From assembly GCA_023435545.1 (NCBI GenBank), contig JAEYRQ010000553.1:1-5191 (forward strand): 5,191 bases of DNA. The letters run 5' to 3'. This document shows positions 1 through 5,191 of this stretch, piece by piece; the first letter of the stretch is position 1, and each line of letters opens with the position of its first letter. Both the position numbers and the translations under genes were made by a program. Under the pieces are notes generated by a model. The model made no database searches and was not told where the DNA came from. It was given only the letters and a program-made list of their open reading frames with translations. The stretch comes from Pseudomonadota bacterium. GTDB lineage: Bacteria > Pseudomonadota > Alphaproteobacteria > Rhizobiales > Tepidamorphaceae.

Positions 1-180
1 CGCACGAACCCGGTAGGCCGTGCGCCCGAGCCTCAGGGCGAGGCGCGCCGGCTGGATCTGGTCCGACGCCAGGTCGCCACCCGGCACGATCTGCCGGTTC
101 GCCACCATCCGCCGGATCGCCTCCGCCGGCAGGATGCCGGGCGCCCGGTCGGCCGAACTGTTCGCGGTATCCTCGCCCAA
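1..180 (-). CDS. dcd: dCTP deaminase, N-terminal part (runs off the left edge)
   Basis: Deaminates dCTP to dUTP, a cytosolic step supplying dUMP for thymidylate synthesis. Only the first 60 codons are present and the frame stays open through base 1. The conserved N-terminal pattern of the family is readable: GILPAEAIRRMV at residues 15-26, then IQPARLALRLG at 42-52, followed by AYRVRA, close to the family's IQPxSxDLRLG strand. The spacing and the AYRVRA extension resemble the longer, duplicated-domain deaminases annotated in many Rhizobiales, but the rest is outside the window. The start is inferred as TTG (bases 180-178). It is the only usual start codon between an in-frame stop (TAG, bases 201-199) and the conserved motif, and GAAGGGA precedes it by 8 bases. 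A CTG at 132-130 (residue 17) would cut into the conserved motif. The gene is divergent from metZ, a neighbourhood I recall from alphaproteobacteria. Identity is fairly sure, the exact start less so. Confidence 0.82.
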   Translation of the reverse strand, partial: MGEDTANSSADRAPGILPAEAIRRMVANRQIVPGGDLASDQIQPARLALRLGRTAYRVRA

Positions 181-211
181 ACCGACGTTCCCTTCACGCT
201 AACCCAAGCTT

Positions 212-240
212 CCCATATCCGAGCGCGCGCTTGACGCCAA
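212..240 (-). promoter_or_regulatory. Candidate sigma70-type promoter for dcd
   Basis: Read on the minus strand, TTGGCG (240-235) and TATGGG (217-212) are separated by 17 bases. This would place transcription start near base 205, about 25 bases before the dcd TTG. Each box matches the consensus only partly (4/6 and 3/6). Its -35 shares base 235 and the surrounding near-palindrome with the plus-strand -35. Weak support, based on spacing and position. Confidence 0.3.
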
Positions 241-259
241 GGCGCCATGGGCGTACCAG
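230..259 (+). promoter_or_regulatory. Candidate promoter for the SAM-II/metZ transcript
   Basis: CTTGAC (230-235), the form of -35 typical of alphaproteobacterial housekeeping promoters, is followed by TACCAG at 254-259 as a weak -10. The spacer between TTGACG (231-236) and TACCAG is 17 bases. Transcription would start near 266-267, just before the first paired base of the riboswitch at 269. That agreement is the main support, since the -10 matches only 3 of 6 consensus bases. Confidence 0.5.
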
Positions 260-268
260 ATCCCCGTT

Positions 269-326
269 CGTGGTGATTTGGGCCGGCCGGCTTGCAGCCA
301 CGTAAAACAAGTCGCTAAAAGGCCGG
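269..326 (+). promoter_or_regulatory. SAM-II riboswitch (metA/metZ-type aptamer)
   Basis: S-adenosylmethionine-sensing leader RNA of the SAM-II class, known mainly upstream of methionine genes in alphaproteobacteria. Stem P1 is CGTGG (269-273) with CCACG (298-302), a perfect 5 bp. The P1 loop starts with the conserved TGATTT (274-279) and ends with CTTGCA (291-296). The linker ends with the conserved GCTAAAA (314-320). The pseudoknot P2 pairs CCGGCC (283-288) with GGCCGG (321-326), a perfect 6 bp and more GC-rich than in the best-known examples. The arrangement matches an H-type pseudoknot with the AAAAGG strand at the 3' side, where ligand binding hides a ribosome-binding-like sequence. It lies on the metZ strand, upstream of a methionine biosynthesis gene, as expected for an OFF switch. 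Recognised by eye from remembered conserved positions, not from a covariance-model search. Confidence 0.9.
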
Positions 327-330
327 GCCG

Positions 331-405
331 ATGAAGCCCGGTTGCGCCTCTTGGGCCTTCCGGGTTTTTTCGTCTCCGGCCCTCCAGCACGGAGGATGGT
401 CGTGA
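331..405 (+). CDS. Putative 24-aa leader ORF coupled to metZ
   Basis: ATG at 331 opens a 24-codon frame beginning MKPGCASW and ending HGGWS, with TGA at 403-405. The stop overlaps the metZ GTG (402-404) in the sequence GTGA, an arrangement typical of translational coupling. The only upstream ribosome-binding-like sequence is AAAAGG (317-322), 8 bases before the ATG. That sequence is the 3' strand of the SAM-II riboswitch, and its GG is paired in P2 when ligand is bound. The ATG falls in the loop (329-335) of the putative antiterminator hairpin. Translation of this frame would cross the terminator and end on the metZ start. The peptide has no recognised motif and no obvious run of regulatory codons. 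It may be a short real gene whose translation, rather than product, matters, or a chance frame; coding cannot be shown from 24 codons. Confidence 0.45.
   Translation: MKPGCASWAFRVFSSPALQHGGWS
334..370 (+). terminator. Putative intrinsic terminator of a SAM-controlled attenuator
   Basis: CCCGG (337-341) pairs with CCGGG (360-364). The stem extends by a G-U pair (336/365) and two A-U pairs (334-335 with 366-367), and the 3' arm runs into six T residues (365-370). The 18-base loop can hold a small GCC/GGC helix (346-348 with 354-356). A competing hairpin, CCGGGC (323-328) with GCCCGG (336-341), 6 bp around a 7-base loop, uses the terminator's 5' arm. Its own 5' arm overlaps the riboswitch P2 strand (321-326). 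P2 and the competing hairpin therefore exclude each other, as do the competing hairpin and the terminator. SAM binding would favour termination. The pairings are directly visible; the switching is inferred. Confidence 0.55.
391..395 (+). promoter_or_regulatory. Ribosome-binding site that fixes the metZ start
   Basis: GGAGG lies 6 bases before the GTG at 402. The in-frame ATG at 396 directly abuts it with no spacing, and a TTG at 342 lies inside the terminator region. This makes GTG 402 the best start for metZ. Confidence 0.75.
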
Positions 406-1613
406 ACAGTATTGCACCCACCACACCCGACGATCTCGACGAGGCGCCAGGCCTCGAGACCCTGCTCGTGCACGGCGGGACCACCCGGTCTGGCTTCGGC
501 GAGACCTCGGAGGCGCTCTTCCTCAATTCCGGCTTCGTCTACGACAGCGCCGAGGCCGCCGAGGCCCGCTTCAAGGGCGAGGCGGCGGGCTTCATCTATT
601 CGCGTTACGCCAACCCGACCGTCGACATGTTCGAGAAGCGCATGGCGATGATCGAAGGCGCCGAGGCCGCCCGCGGCACCGCCAGCGGCATGGCGGCTGT
701 CACCGCCGCCCTGCTCTGCCAGTTGCGCGCCGGCGATCATGTCGTCGCCTCGCGCGCCCTGTTCGGGTCCTGCCTCTACGTGATCGAGGACCTGCTTCCC
801 CGCTACGGCGTGCCCTGTACCCTGGTCGACGGCACGGATCTCGCCCAGTGGAAGGCTGCGGTGCGGCCGGAAACGAAGGTGTTCTTCCTCGAGACGCCGA
901 CCAACCCGACACTGGAAGTGCTGGACCTGAAGGCGATCGCCGACATCGCCCATGACGCGGGCGCGCGGCTGGTGGTCGACAACGTCTTCGCGACACCTCT
1001 TGGCCAGCGTCCCATGCGCCACGGCGCCGACGTCGTCGTCTATTCGGCGACCAAGCACATCGACGGCCAGGGCCGCTGCCTCGGCGGTGTGATTCTCGCC
1101 TCGGAGGAGTTCGTCGCCACCGAGCTGAAGGACTTCTACCGCCACACCGGCCCGAGCCTGAGCCCGTTCAACGCCTGGGTGATGCTCAAGGGGCTGGAAA
1201 CGCTGGCGCTGCGCGTCGAGCGCCAGTGCGCCAGCGCCGCCCGCATCGCCGACTTTCTGGCGAACCAGCCCGGCATCGCCCGCGTCATCTATCCCGGACG
1301 CGACGATCACCCGCAGGCCGAAGTGGTCCGGCGGCAGATGGCCTTCGGCGGACCAATGATCGCCTTCGAGGTGGAGGACGGCAAGGCGGGCGCGTTCAAG
1401 GCGGCCAACGCCCTGCGCATCATCAAGATCTCCAACAATCTCGGCGACGCCAAGAGTCTGGTGACGCATCCCGCGACGACCACGCACCAGCGCCTCACGC
1501 CGGAGGCACGGGCTGCGCTGGGGATCGGTGACGGCATGCTGCGCCTGTCGGTCGGGCTCGAGGATCCGCGCGATCTCGAACGTGACCTCGCGCGAGGCCT
1601 CGCGACGCTCTAG
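402..1613 (+). CDS. metZ: O-succinylhomoserine sulfhydrylase
   Basis: PLP enzyme of the Cys/Met metabolism family that condenses O-succinylhomoserine with sulfide to give homocysteine, the direct-sulfhydrylation route to methionine; cytosolic. From the GTG start the protein has 403 residues, the usual length. Visible motifs are LVHGGTTRSGFGETSEALF near residues 22-40, YSRYANPT with Tyr66 and Arg68 (cofactor phosphate contacts from the neighbouring subunit), SGMAAV (95-100), ETPTNPTLEV (164-173), and Asp193 in VVDNVFATP (PLP ring nitrogen). SATKHIDGQGRCLGG carries the Schiff-base Lys218, and Arg381 in RLSVGLE probably binds the substrate carboxylate. The GQGRCLGG segment and the FGETSEALFLNSGFVYDSAEAAEARFKGE stretch are what I associate with MetZ rather than MetB or MetC. 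It lies behind a SAM-II riboswitch, which supports a methionine role. It leads a tight cluster with apaG 10 bases downstream. Acyl-donor preference (succinyl versus acetyl) cannot be proved from sequence alone. Confidence 0.93.
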   Translation: MNSIAPTTPDDLDEAPGLETLLVHGGTTRSGFGETSEALFLNSGFVYDSAEAAEARFKGEAAGFIYSRYANPTVDMFEKRMAMIEGAEAARGTASGMAAVTAALLCQLRAGDHVVASRALFGSCLYVIEDLLPRYGVPCTLVDGTDLAQWKAAVRPETKVFFLETPTNPTLEVLDLKAIADIAHDAGARLVVDNVFATPLGQRPMRHGADVVVYSATKHIDGQGRCLGGVILASEEFVATELKDFYRHTGPSLSPFNAWVMLKGLETLALRVERQCASAARIADFLANQPGIARVIYPGRDDHPQAEVVRRQMAFGGPMIAFEVEDGKAGAFKAANALRIIKISNNLGDAKSLVTHPATTTHQRLTPEARAALGIGDGMLRLSVGLEDPRDLERDLARGLATL

Positions 1614-1623
1614 ACTGCCCCGC

Positions 1624-2016
1624 ATGTATCGCGCCAACACCCGGGGAATCGTCGTCACCGTCGAGCCGGCCTTCAGCGACGACCGCTCGTCGCCGGCCGC
1701 CGGCGCCTATTTCTGGACCTACGCCATCGAGATCGCCAATACGGGAGACGAGACCGTCCAGCTCATCAACCGGCACTGGCAGATCGTCGACGCCACCGGC
1801 AAGACGTTCGAGGTGCGCGGCCCCGGCGTGGTCGGCGAGCAGCCCGTGCTGGAGCCGGGCGAGGCATTCCGCTATACGAGCGGCGTTCCACTCGCCACAC
1901 CATCCGGCATGATGTCCGGCAGTTACGAGATGGCGACCTCCGGCGGAGACCGCTTCCGTGTCGAGGTTCCCGCCTTCTCGCTTGACAGCCCCTACGTCAA
2001 GCCCACCATCAACTGA
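1624..2016 (+). CDS. apaG: ApaG domain protein
   Basis: Small (130 aa) single-domain protein with the fibronectin-III-like beta-sandwich fold of the ApaG family. Genetic work in enterobacteria tied the family to Co2+ resistance and Mg2+ efflux, but its biochemical role is unsettled. Seen here are the N-terminal GIVVTVEPAF strand, FWTYAIEIANTGDETVQLINRHWQI (residues 30-54), the family glycine loop GPGVVGEQPVLEPGE (66-80), FRYTSG (82-87), and GSYEM followed by a C-terminal VEVPAFSL strand. Length and motif order fit the family. No signal peptide or membrane segment is visible, so it is cytosolic. The ATG at 1624 is chosen because it gives the standard 130-residue length; in-frame codons upstream of it overlap the metZ 3' end. 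There is no clear ribosome-binding site before this ATG. With the 10-base gap after metZ, this suggests translation by re-initiation or coupling. It probably shares the metZ transcript. Confidence 0.93.
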   Translation: MYRANTRGIVVTVEPAFSDDRSSPAAGAYFWTYAIEIANTGDETVQLINRHWQIVDATGKTFEVRGPGVVGEQPVLEPGEAFRYTSGVPLATPSGMMSGSYEMATSGGDRFRVEVPAFSLDSPYVKPTIN

Positions 2017-2046
2017 TCCCGACGTTCGGACACGCCGCAGGGCACC

Positions 2047-3495
2047 GTGCTGGATTTCAGGCCGATCTTCCTGGTCATTGGTGTGTTCCTGGCGACGCTG
2101 GGCTGCGCCATGCTGGTGCCGGCGCTCGTCGACATCGCTCACGACAATGATGACTGGATTGTCTTCGTCGCCTCAGGTCTGATCACCGTGTTCATCGGCG
2201 TGACCATGTGGGTGACCTGCCGCGGCGCCGATGCGCGCCTGGGGCTCAGGGAAGCCTTCGTGCTGACCACCGCGCTCTGGTTCGTGGCAGCAGTGTTCGG
2301 AGCGCTGCCCTTCGCCTGGTCGCGGCTGGACATGAGCAATACCGACTCCTTTTTCGAGGCCATGTCGGGGCTGACCACGACTGGCTCTACGGTGATCGTC
2401 GGGCTGGATCGCGCCCCGCCGGGCATCCTGTTCTGGCGCGCGCTGCTGCAATGGATCGGCGGCCTCGGTATCGTCGTCATGGCGGTGGCCGTGCTGCCGA
2501 TGCTGCAGGTCGGCGGAATGCAGCTGTTTCGCGCGGAGGCGTTCGACACGCCCGACAAGATCCTGCCGCGCGCGACCCAGATCTCCGGATCGCTCACCGG
2601 CATCTATGTCGCGCTGACCGCCGCCTGCGCCATCTCCTACGGCTTGGCGGGCATGAACCTTCTCGATGCGATCATGCATGCCATGACCACGGTGGCGACC
2701 GGCGGCTTCTCCTCCAAGGATGCCTCGATCGGCTATTTCGCCTCGCCGGCGATCGAGTGGATCGCGGTCGGGTTCATGATCGCCGGCAGCCTGCCGTTCC
2801 TGCTCTACGTGCGCGCCGTGCAGGGGCATCCGTTGGCGATGATCCGCGACGAACAGGTGCGCGCCTTCTTCGCGATCCTCCTGACGCTCGCGGTCCTGGC
2901 CTGGCTCTCCGAGGGACAGGAGGCGGACTACTCCGCCGGGGTCCGCTTCCGGGAGGCGGTCTTCAACATGACCTCGATCATGACCGGCACCGGCTATGCC
3001 TCGGTCGACTACTGGCTGTGGGGGCCGCTGGCGGCGGGACTGTTCCTGACCGCGACCTTCATCGGCGGCTGCTCGGGCTCGACCTCGTGCGGCATGAAGG
3101 TCTTCCGCGTCGTCGTCCTGTTCGAGAACATCCGCCAGCACGCCCGCCGCATCACCTATCCCTCCGGCGTTTTCGTCAAGCGGTTCAACGGCCGGCCGCT
3201 GACCGACAACGTCTCCGCCGCCGTGCTGAGTTTCCTGTTCCTGTTCCTGGCCTGTTTCATCGCGCTCAGCCTGGCGCTGAGCCTGATTGGGCTAGACGCG
3301 ATCACCGCCGTGTCGGGCGCGGCGACGGCGATCTCCAACGTCGGTCCGGGGCTCGGCCCGATCATCGGGCCCGCCGGCAACTTCGCGCCGCTGCCGGATA
3401 TGGCCAAGTGGCTGCTGGCTCTCGGCATGCTGGTTGGACGGCTCGAGGTGTTCACCGTGCTGGTGCTGTTCGTCCCCGCCTTCTGGCGGCGCTAA
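2047..3495 (+). CDS. trkH: TrkH-family potassium uptake membrane subunit
   Basis: Inner-membrane K+-translocating subunit of the Trk system, normally gated by a cytoplasmic TrkA (not in this window). At 482 aa it has the full family length. The four pore-loop filter segments can all be seen: SGLTTTGST with Gly113, TTVATGGFS with Gly219, MTGTGYAS with Gly314 and Gly316, and SNVGPG with Gly433. Together they form the fourfold pseudo-symmetric K+ filter. GCSGSTSCGMKVFR, upstream of the cytoplasmic Arg/Lys-rich stretch ENIRQHARRITYP, and the C-terminal GRLEVFTVLVLFVPAFWRR are also characteristic. Hydrophobic helices run along almost the whole chain, including an N-terminal one. The GTG at 2047 is preferred over the ATG at 2110 because it preserves the N-terminal LDFRPIFLVIG helix; a modest AGGG sits 4 bases upstream. 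It follows apaG by 30 bases with no terminator visible, so it is probably read through from metZ. It could be called TrkG, but the two share one family and function. Confidence 0.94.
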   Translation: MLDFRPIFLVIGVFLATLGCAMLVPALVDIAHDNDDWIVFVASGLITVFIGVTMWVTCRGADARLGLREAFVLTTALWFVAAVFGALPFAWSRLDMSNTDSFFEAMSGLTTTGSTVIVGLDRAPPGILFWRALLQWIGGLGIVVMAVAVLPMLQVGGMQLFRAEAFDTPDKILPRATQISGSLTGIYVALTAACAISYGLAGMNLLDAIMHAMTTVATGGFSSKDASIGYFASPAIEWIAVGFMIAGSLPFLLYVRAVQGHPLAMIRDEQVRAFFAILLTLAVLAWLSEGQEADYSAGVRFREAVFNMTSIMTGTGYASVDYWLWGPLAAGLFLTATFIGGCSGSTSCGMKVFRVVVLFENIRQHARRITYPSGVFVKRFNGRPLTDNVSAAVLSFLFLFLACFIALSLALSLIGLDAITAVSGAATAISNVGPGLGPIIGPAGNFAPLPDMAKWLLALGMLVGRLEVFTVLVLFVPAFWRR

Positions 3496-3528
3496 GGCCC
3501 ACCTACTCGGCCGGCGTCGCGGTGGGCC
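3496..3528. terminator. Inverted repeat between convergent trkH and RND genes
   Basis: GGCCCACC (3496-3503) and GGTGGGCC (3521-3528) form a perfect 8-bp stem with a 17-base loop. The stem starts directly after the trkH stop, and the last base of the RND stop codon lies in its left arm. As a symmetrical structure it could end or protect transcripts from both sides. Neither strand has a following T tract, so it is not a standard intrinsic terminator. It may be a 3'-end stabilising hairpin or chance in GC-rich DNA. Confidence 0.4.
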
Positions 3529-5191
3529 GGCGTCCAAGCCGCATATAGGCCGAGGCCACGCGGGAGATGTCGTCGCCGATGCCGACCACCGCCGGCACCA
3601 GGAACAGCACGAACACGGTCGCCACCGACAGGCCGAACACCAGGGTCACCGCCATCGGCAGCAGGAACTGCGCCTGCAGGCTGGTCTCGAACAGCAGCGG
3701 CACGAGGCCGCCGACGGTGGTGAGCGACGTCAAGAGCACCGCCCTGAACCGGTCGCAGGACGCCCCGATCGCCGCGTCCGCGAGTCGCTCGCCGGTGCGC
3801 AGCCGGGCATCAACGCGGCTGACCAGGATGATCGAGTCGTTGACCAGGATCCCGGCAAGCCCAAGCAGCCCCATCAGGCTGAGGATCGTCAGCGGAAAGC
3901 CCATCAGATAGTGGCCGAGGATCGCGCCGGTGATGCCGAACGGGATGATCGTCATCACCGCCAGCGGCCGCCAATAGCTGGCGAACACCCAGGCGAGGAT
4001 CAGGTAGATCGCGCCGAGCGCGATGACCGCGCCGAAGCGCAGATCCTCGAAGGAATTCCTGCGCTCCTCCTCCCGGCCGGAGAACTCGTAGGTGACGCCG
4101 TATTTCGACACCACCGCCTGCAGGGGACCCGCCGCTAGCGCCTGAACCAGCTCGACCGTGGTGACCACATCCTGGTCGACGTCGGCGGTCGCCGACACCG
4201 TCGTCTTGCCATCGATCCGCTGGATGACTGCAAAACCCTGGCGCTCCTCGAGGCTCACCACCTCCGTCAGCGGCACGAACTCCCCACCGGGCGAGCGCAG
4301 CCTGAGGTCCATCAGCCCGCCGACGCCAGCCACCTCCCGGTCGCGGCGTACGCGGATCGCGATCTCCTCCTCACCGGCCGGAACGCGGCGCGCCAGTGCG
4401 CCCTCGAAGGCGTCGCGCACCTGCTGGCCGACGCTGAGCGGGGTGAAGCCCAGCGCCTCGCCACGCGGCCTCAGCGCCATCACGATCTCGGGCTTGCCGT
4501 AGGGCAGGTCGTCATCGACCGCCGACACGCCGGGATAGGTCGACAGCAGATCCTGCACCTCCAGGGCTGCCGCTTTCAGGACGGGGGACGATGCGCCGCT
4601 CATGCGGATGTCGATGTCGCGCCCCTGCGGTCCGCCGCGCCGCCCGCTCATGGTGAAGTTCTCGAGGCCCGGGATCCTCGGAACCGCCTCGCGCCAGGCG
4701 GCGATGATGTCGGAGGTCCTGACCTCGCGCGCCTCCGACAGCGTGAGCTGCACTCCGACCTCGGCGAAGTTCATCCCCCGCGACTGGCCGGCCTTGCCGA
4801 TGGTGGCGAAGCTCGTCACCACCAGGTCGCCCGGCTCTGCACCGAGATTGCGCTCGGCCGTCCTCAGCGCCTCCTCGACGCGGTCGACACCCTCCAGCAC
4901 CGCCGCCTCCGGCGTCCCCGCCGCGAAGGTGAGCCGCGCGGTGATGTTCTCCGATTCCGCGGTCGGGAAGAACTGGAACCCGACCCGCCCGGCGGACACC
5001 AGGCCGAGCGCCAGCACCAGCCCCGTCACCGACAGTGCCAGCGTCATGTAGCGCCAGTGGTAGGAGAGCGAGACCACGGCGCGAAACGGGCGGTCGCGCA
5101 CCCAGCCGAAGCCGGCATCGAAGGCGCGCCGGAACCGGCTCGGCTCGGCGCGCATCGCCGACAGGCTGTGCCGCAGATGCCCGGGCAGGAT
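3503..5191 (-). CDS. RND-family efflux permease, C-terminal half
   Basis: Inner-membrane pump subunit of the resistance-nodulation-division (AcrB/HAE1-like) superfamily, driven by the proton gradient and normally working with a periplasmic adaptor and an outer-membrane channel. The window holds the last 562 residues; the frame is open to base 5191, so the ATG at 5155 is internal and roughly the first 480 residues are missing. Counting from that internal Met, a membrane helix at about 37-57 ends in GFQFFPTAESENI, the usual entry to the second periplasmic domain (about 60-370). The remaining helices start near FGAVIALGAIYLILAWVFASYW (374 onward), with GHYLMGFPLTILSLMGLLGLAGILVNDSIILV and a C-terminal FVLFLVPAVVGI. 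Where AcrB carries the proton-relay Lys940, this protein appears to read VNDS (Asn439-Asp440), a form I recall from other branches of the family. Substrate cannot be told. No partner gene lies in the window; it converges on trkH and belongs to a separate unit. Confidence 0.92.
   Translation of the reverse strand: MLPGHLRHSLSAMRAEPSRFRRAFDAGFGWVRDRPFRAVVSLSYHWRYMTLALSVTGLVLALGLVSAGRVGFQFFPTAESENITARLTFAAGTPEAAVLEGVDRVEEALRTAERNLGAEPGDLVVTSFATIGKAGQSRGMNFAEVGVQLTLSEAREVRTSDIIAAWREAVPRIPGLENFTMSGRRGGPQGRDIDIRMSGASSPVLKAAALEVQDLLSTYPGVSAVDDDLPYGKPEIVMALRPRGEALGFTPLSVGQQVRDAFEGALARRVPAGEEEIAIRVRRDREVAGVGGLMDLRLRSPGGEFVPLTEVVSLEERQGFAVIQRIDGKTTVSATADVDQDVVTTVELVQALAAGPLQAVVSKYGVTYEFSGREEERRNSFEDLRFGAVIALGAIYLILAWVFASYWRPLAVMTIIPFGITGAILGHYLMGFPLTILSLMGLLGLAGILVNDSIILVSRVDARLRTGERLADAAIGASCDRFRAVLLTSLTTVGGLVPLLFETSLQAQFLLPMAVTLVFGLSVATVFVLFLVPAVVGIGDDISRVASAYMRLGRRPTATPAE

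Noticed and set aside
221..230. GCGCGCGC-rich stretch upstream of metZ as a repeat or regulator site
   Set aside because: Too short and simple to separate from GC-rich background; it also forms part of the candidate dcd promoter spacer.
33..248. 71-codon minus-strand frame over dcd
   Set aside because: Overlaps dcd in another frame; the frame with the conserved GILPAEAIRRMV and IQPARLALRLG motifs is the real one.
342..401. Longer metZ N-terminus from TTG 342 or ATG 396
   Set aside because: The TTG lies in the terminator loop and its extension resembles no MetZ sequence I know; the ATG abuts GGAGG with no spacing, while GTG 402 has a 6-base spacing.
1528..1623. 32-residue N-terminal extension of apaG
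   Set aside because: Lies inside the metZ 3' end in another frame; ApaG proteins are about 130 aa, matching the ATG at 1624.
315..1658. 447-codon minus-strand frame opposite metZ
   Set aside because: Mirror of metZ codon bias in GC-rich DNA; no recognisable domain, and the plus-strand protein has full family motifs.
2173..3141. 322-codon minus-strand frame within trkH
   Set aside because: Composition is Arg/Gly/Asp/His/Gln-rich with no motif; shadow of the trkH frame.
2208..3548. 446-codon plus-strand frame overlapping trkH
   Set aside because: Out-of-frame reading of trkH, very Arg-rich and without hydrophobic pattern or motif.
3434..4138. 234-codon plus-strand frame opposite the RND gene
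   Set aside because: Low-complexity His/Arg/Gln/Glu composition from antisense reading of the RND gene.

Overview
This is a GC-rich window that looks like the chromosome of an alphaproteobacterium, most likely Hyphomicrobiales/Rhizobiales or a close relative. The evidence is a SAM-II-type riboswitch leader, a CTTGAC -35 box, the gene order dcd (divergent) | metZ-apaG-trkH, and strong GC bias at third codon positions. Taxonomy is inferred from content and order only.

Layout. Positions 1-180 (minus strand) hold the N-terminal 60 codons of a dCTP deaminase (dcd), which runs off the left edge and appears to start at a TTG. Positions 181-401 are a dense regulatory interval. It contains back-to-back candidate promoters whose -35 boxes overlap, a SAM-II riboswitch at 269-326, an alternative pair of hairpins ending in a T6 tract (365-370), and a 24-codon upstream ORF (331-405) whose stop overlaps the GTG start of metZ. 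Positions 402-1613 are metZ (O-succinylhomoserine sulfhydrylase), 1624-2016 apaG, and 2047-3495 trkH (K+ uptake membrane subunit). All three lie on the plus strand with gaps of only 10 and 30 bases, so they look like one operon. Converging from the right, 3503-5191 (minus strand) is the C-terminal 562 residues of an RND efflux permease whose N-terminus lies beyond the window. The two convergent stop codons are 7 bp apart and share an 8-bp inverted repeat.

How it works together. Methionine is the precursor of SAM. When SAM is high, the riboswitch folds its pseudoknot and should switch metZ off, closing a feedback loop on homocysteine synthesis. The leader appears to offer two exits for that signal. 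One is a transcription attenuator, in which the pseudoknot and an antiterminator compete for the same bases. The other is translational: the riboswitch 3' strand carries the likely ribosome-binding site of the small upstream ORF, which would be coupled to metZ. apaG and trkH lie downstream and may share this control.

The coding genes are ordinary family members. The most interesting part is the leader at about 230-405. I see no mobile element, CRISPR array, tRNA/rRNA gene or novel multi-gene system.
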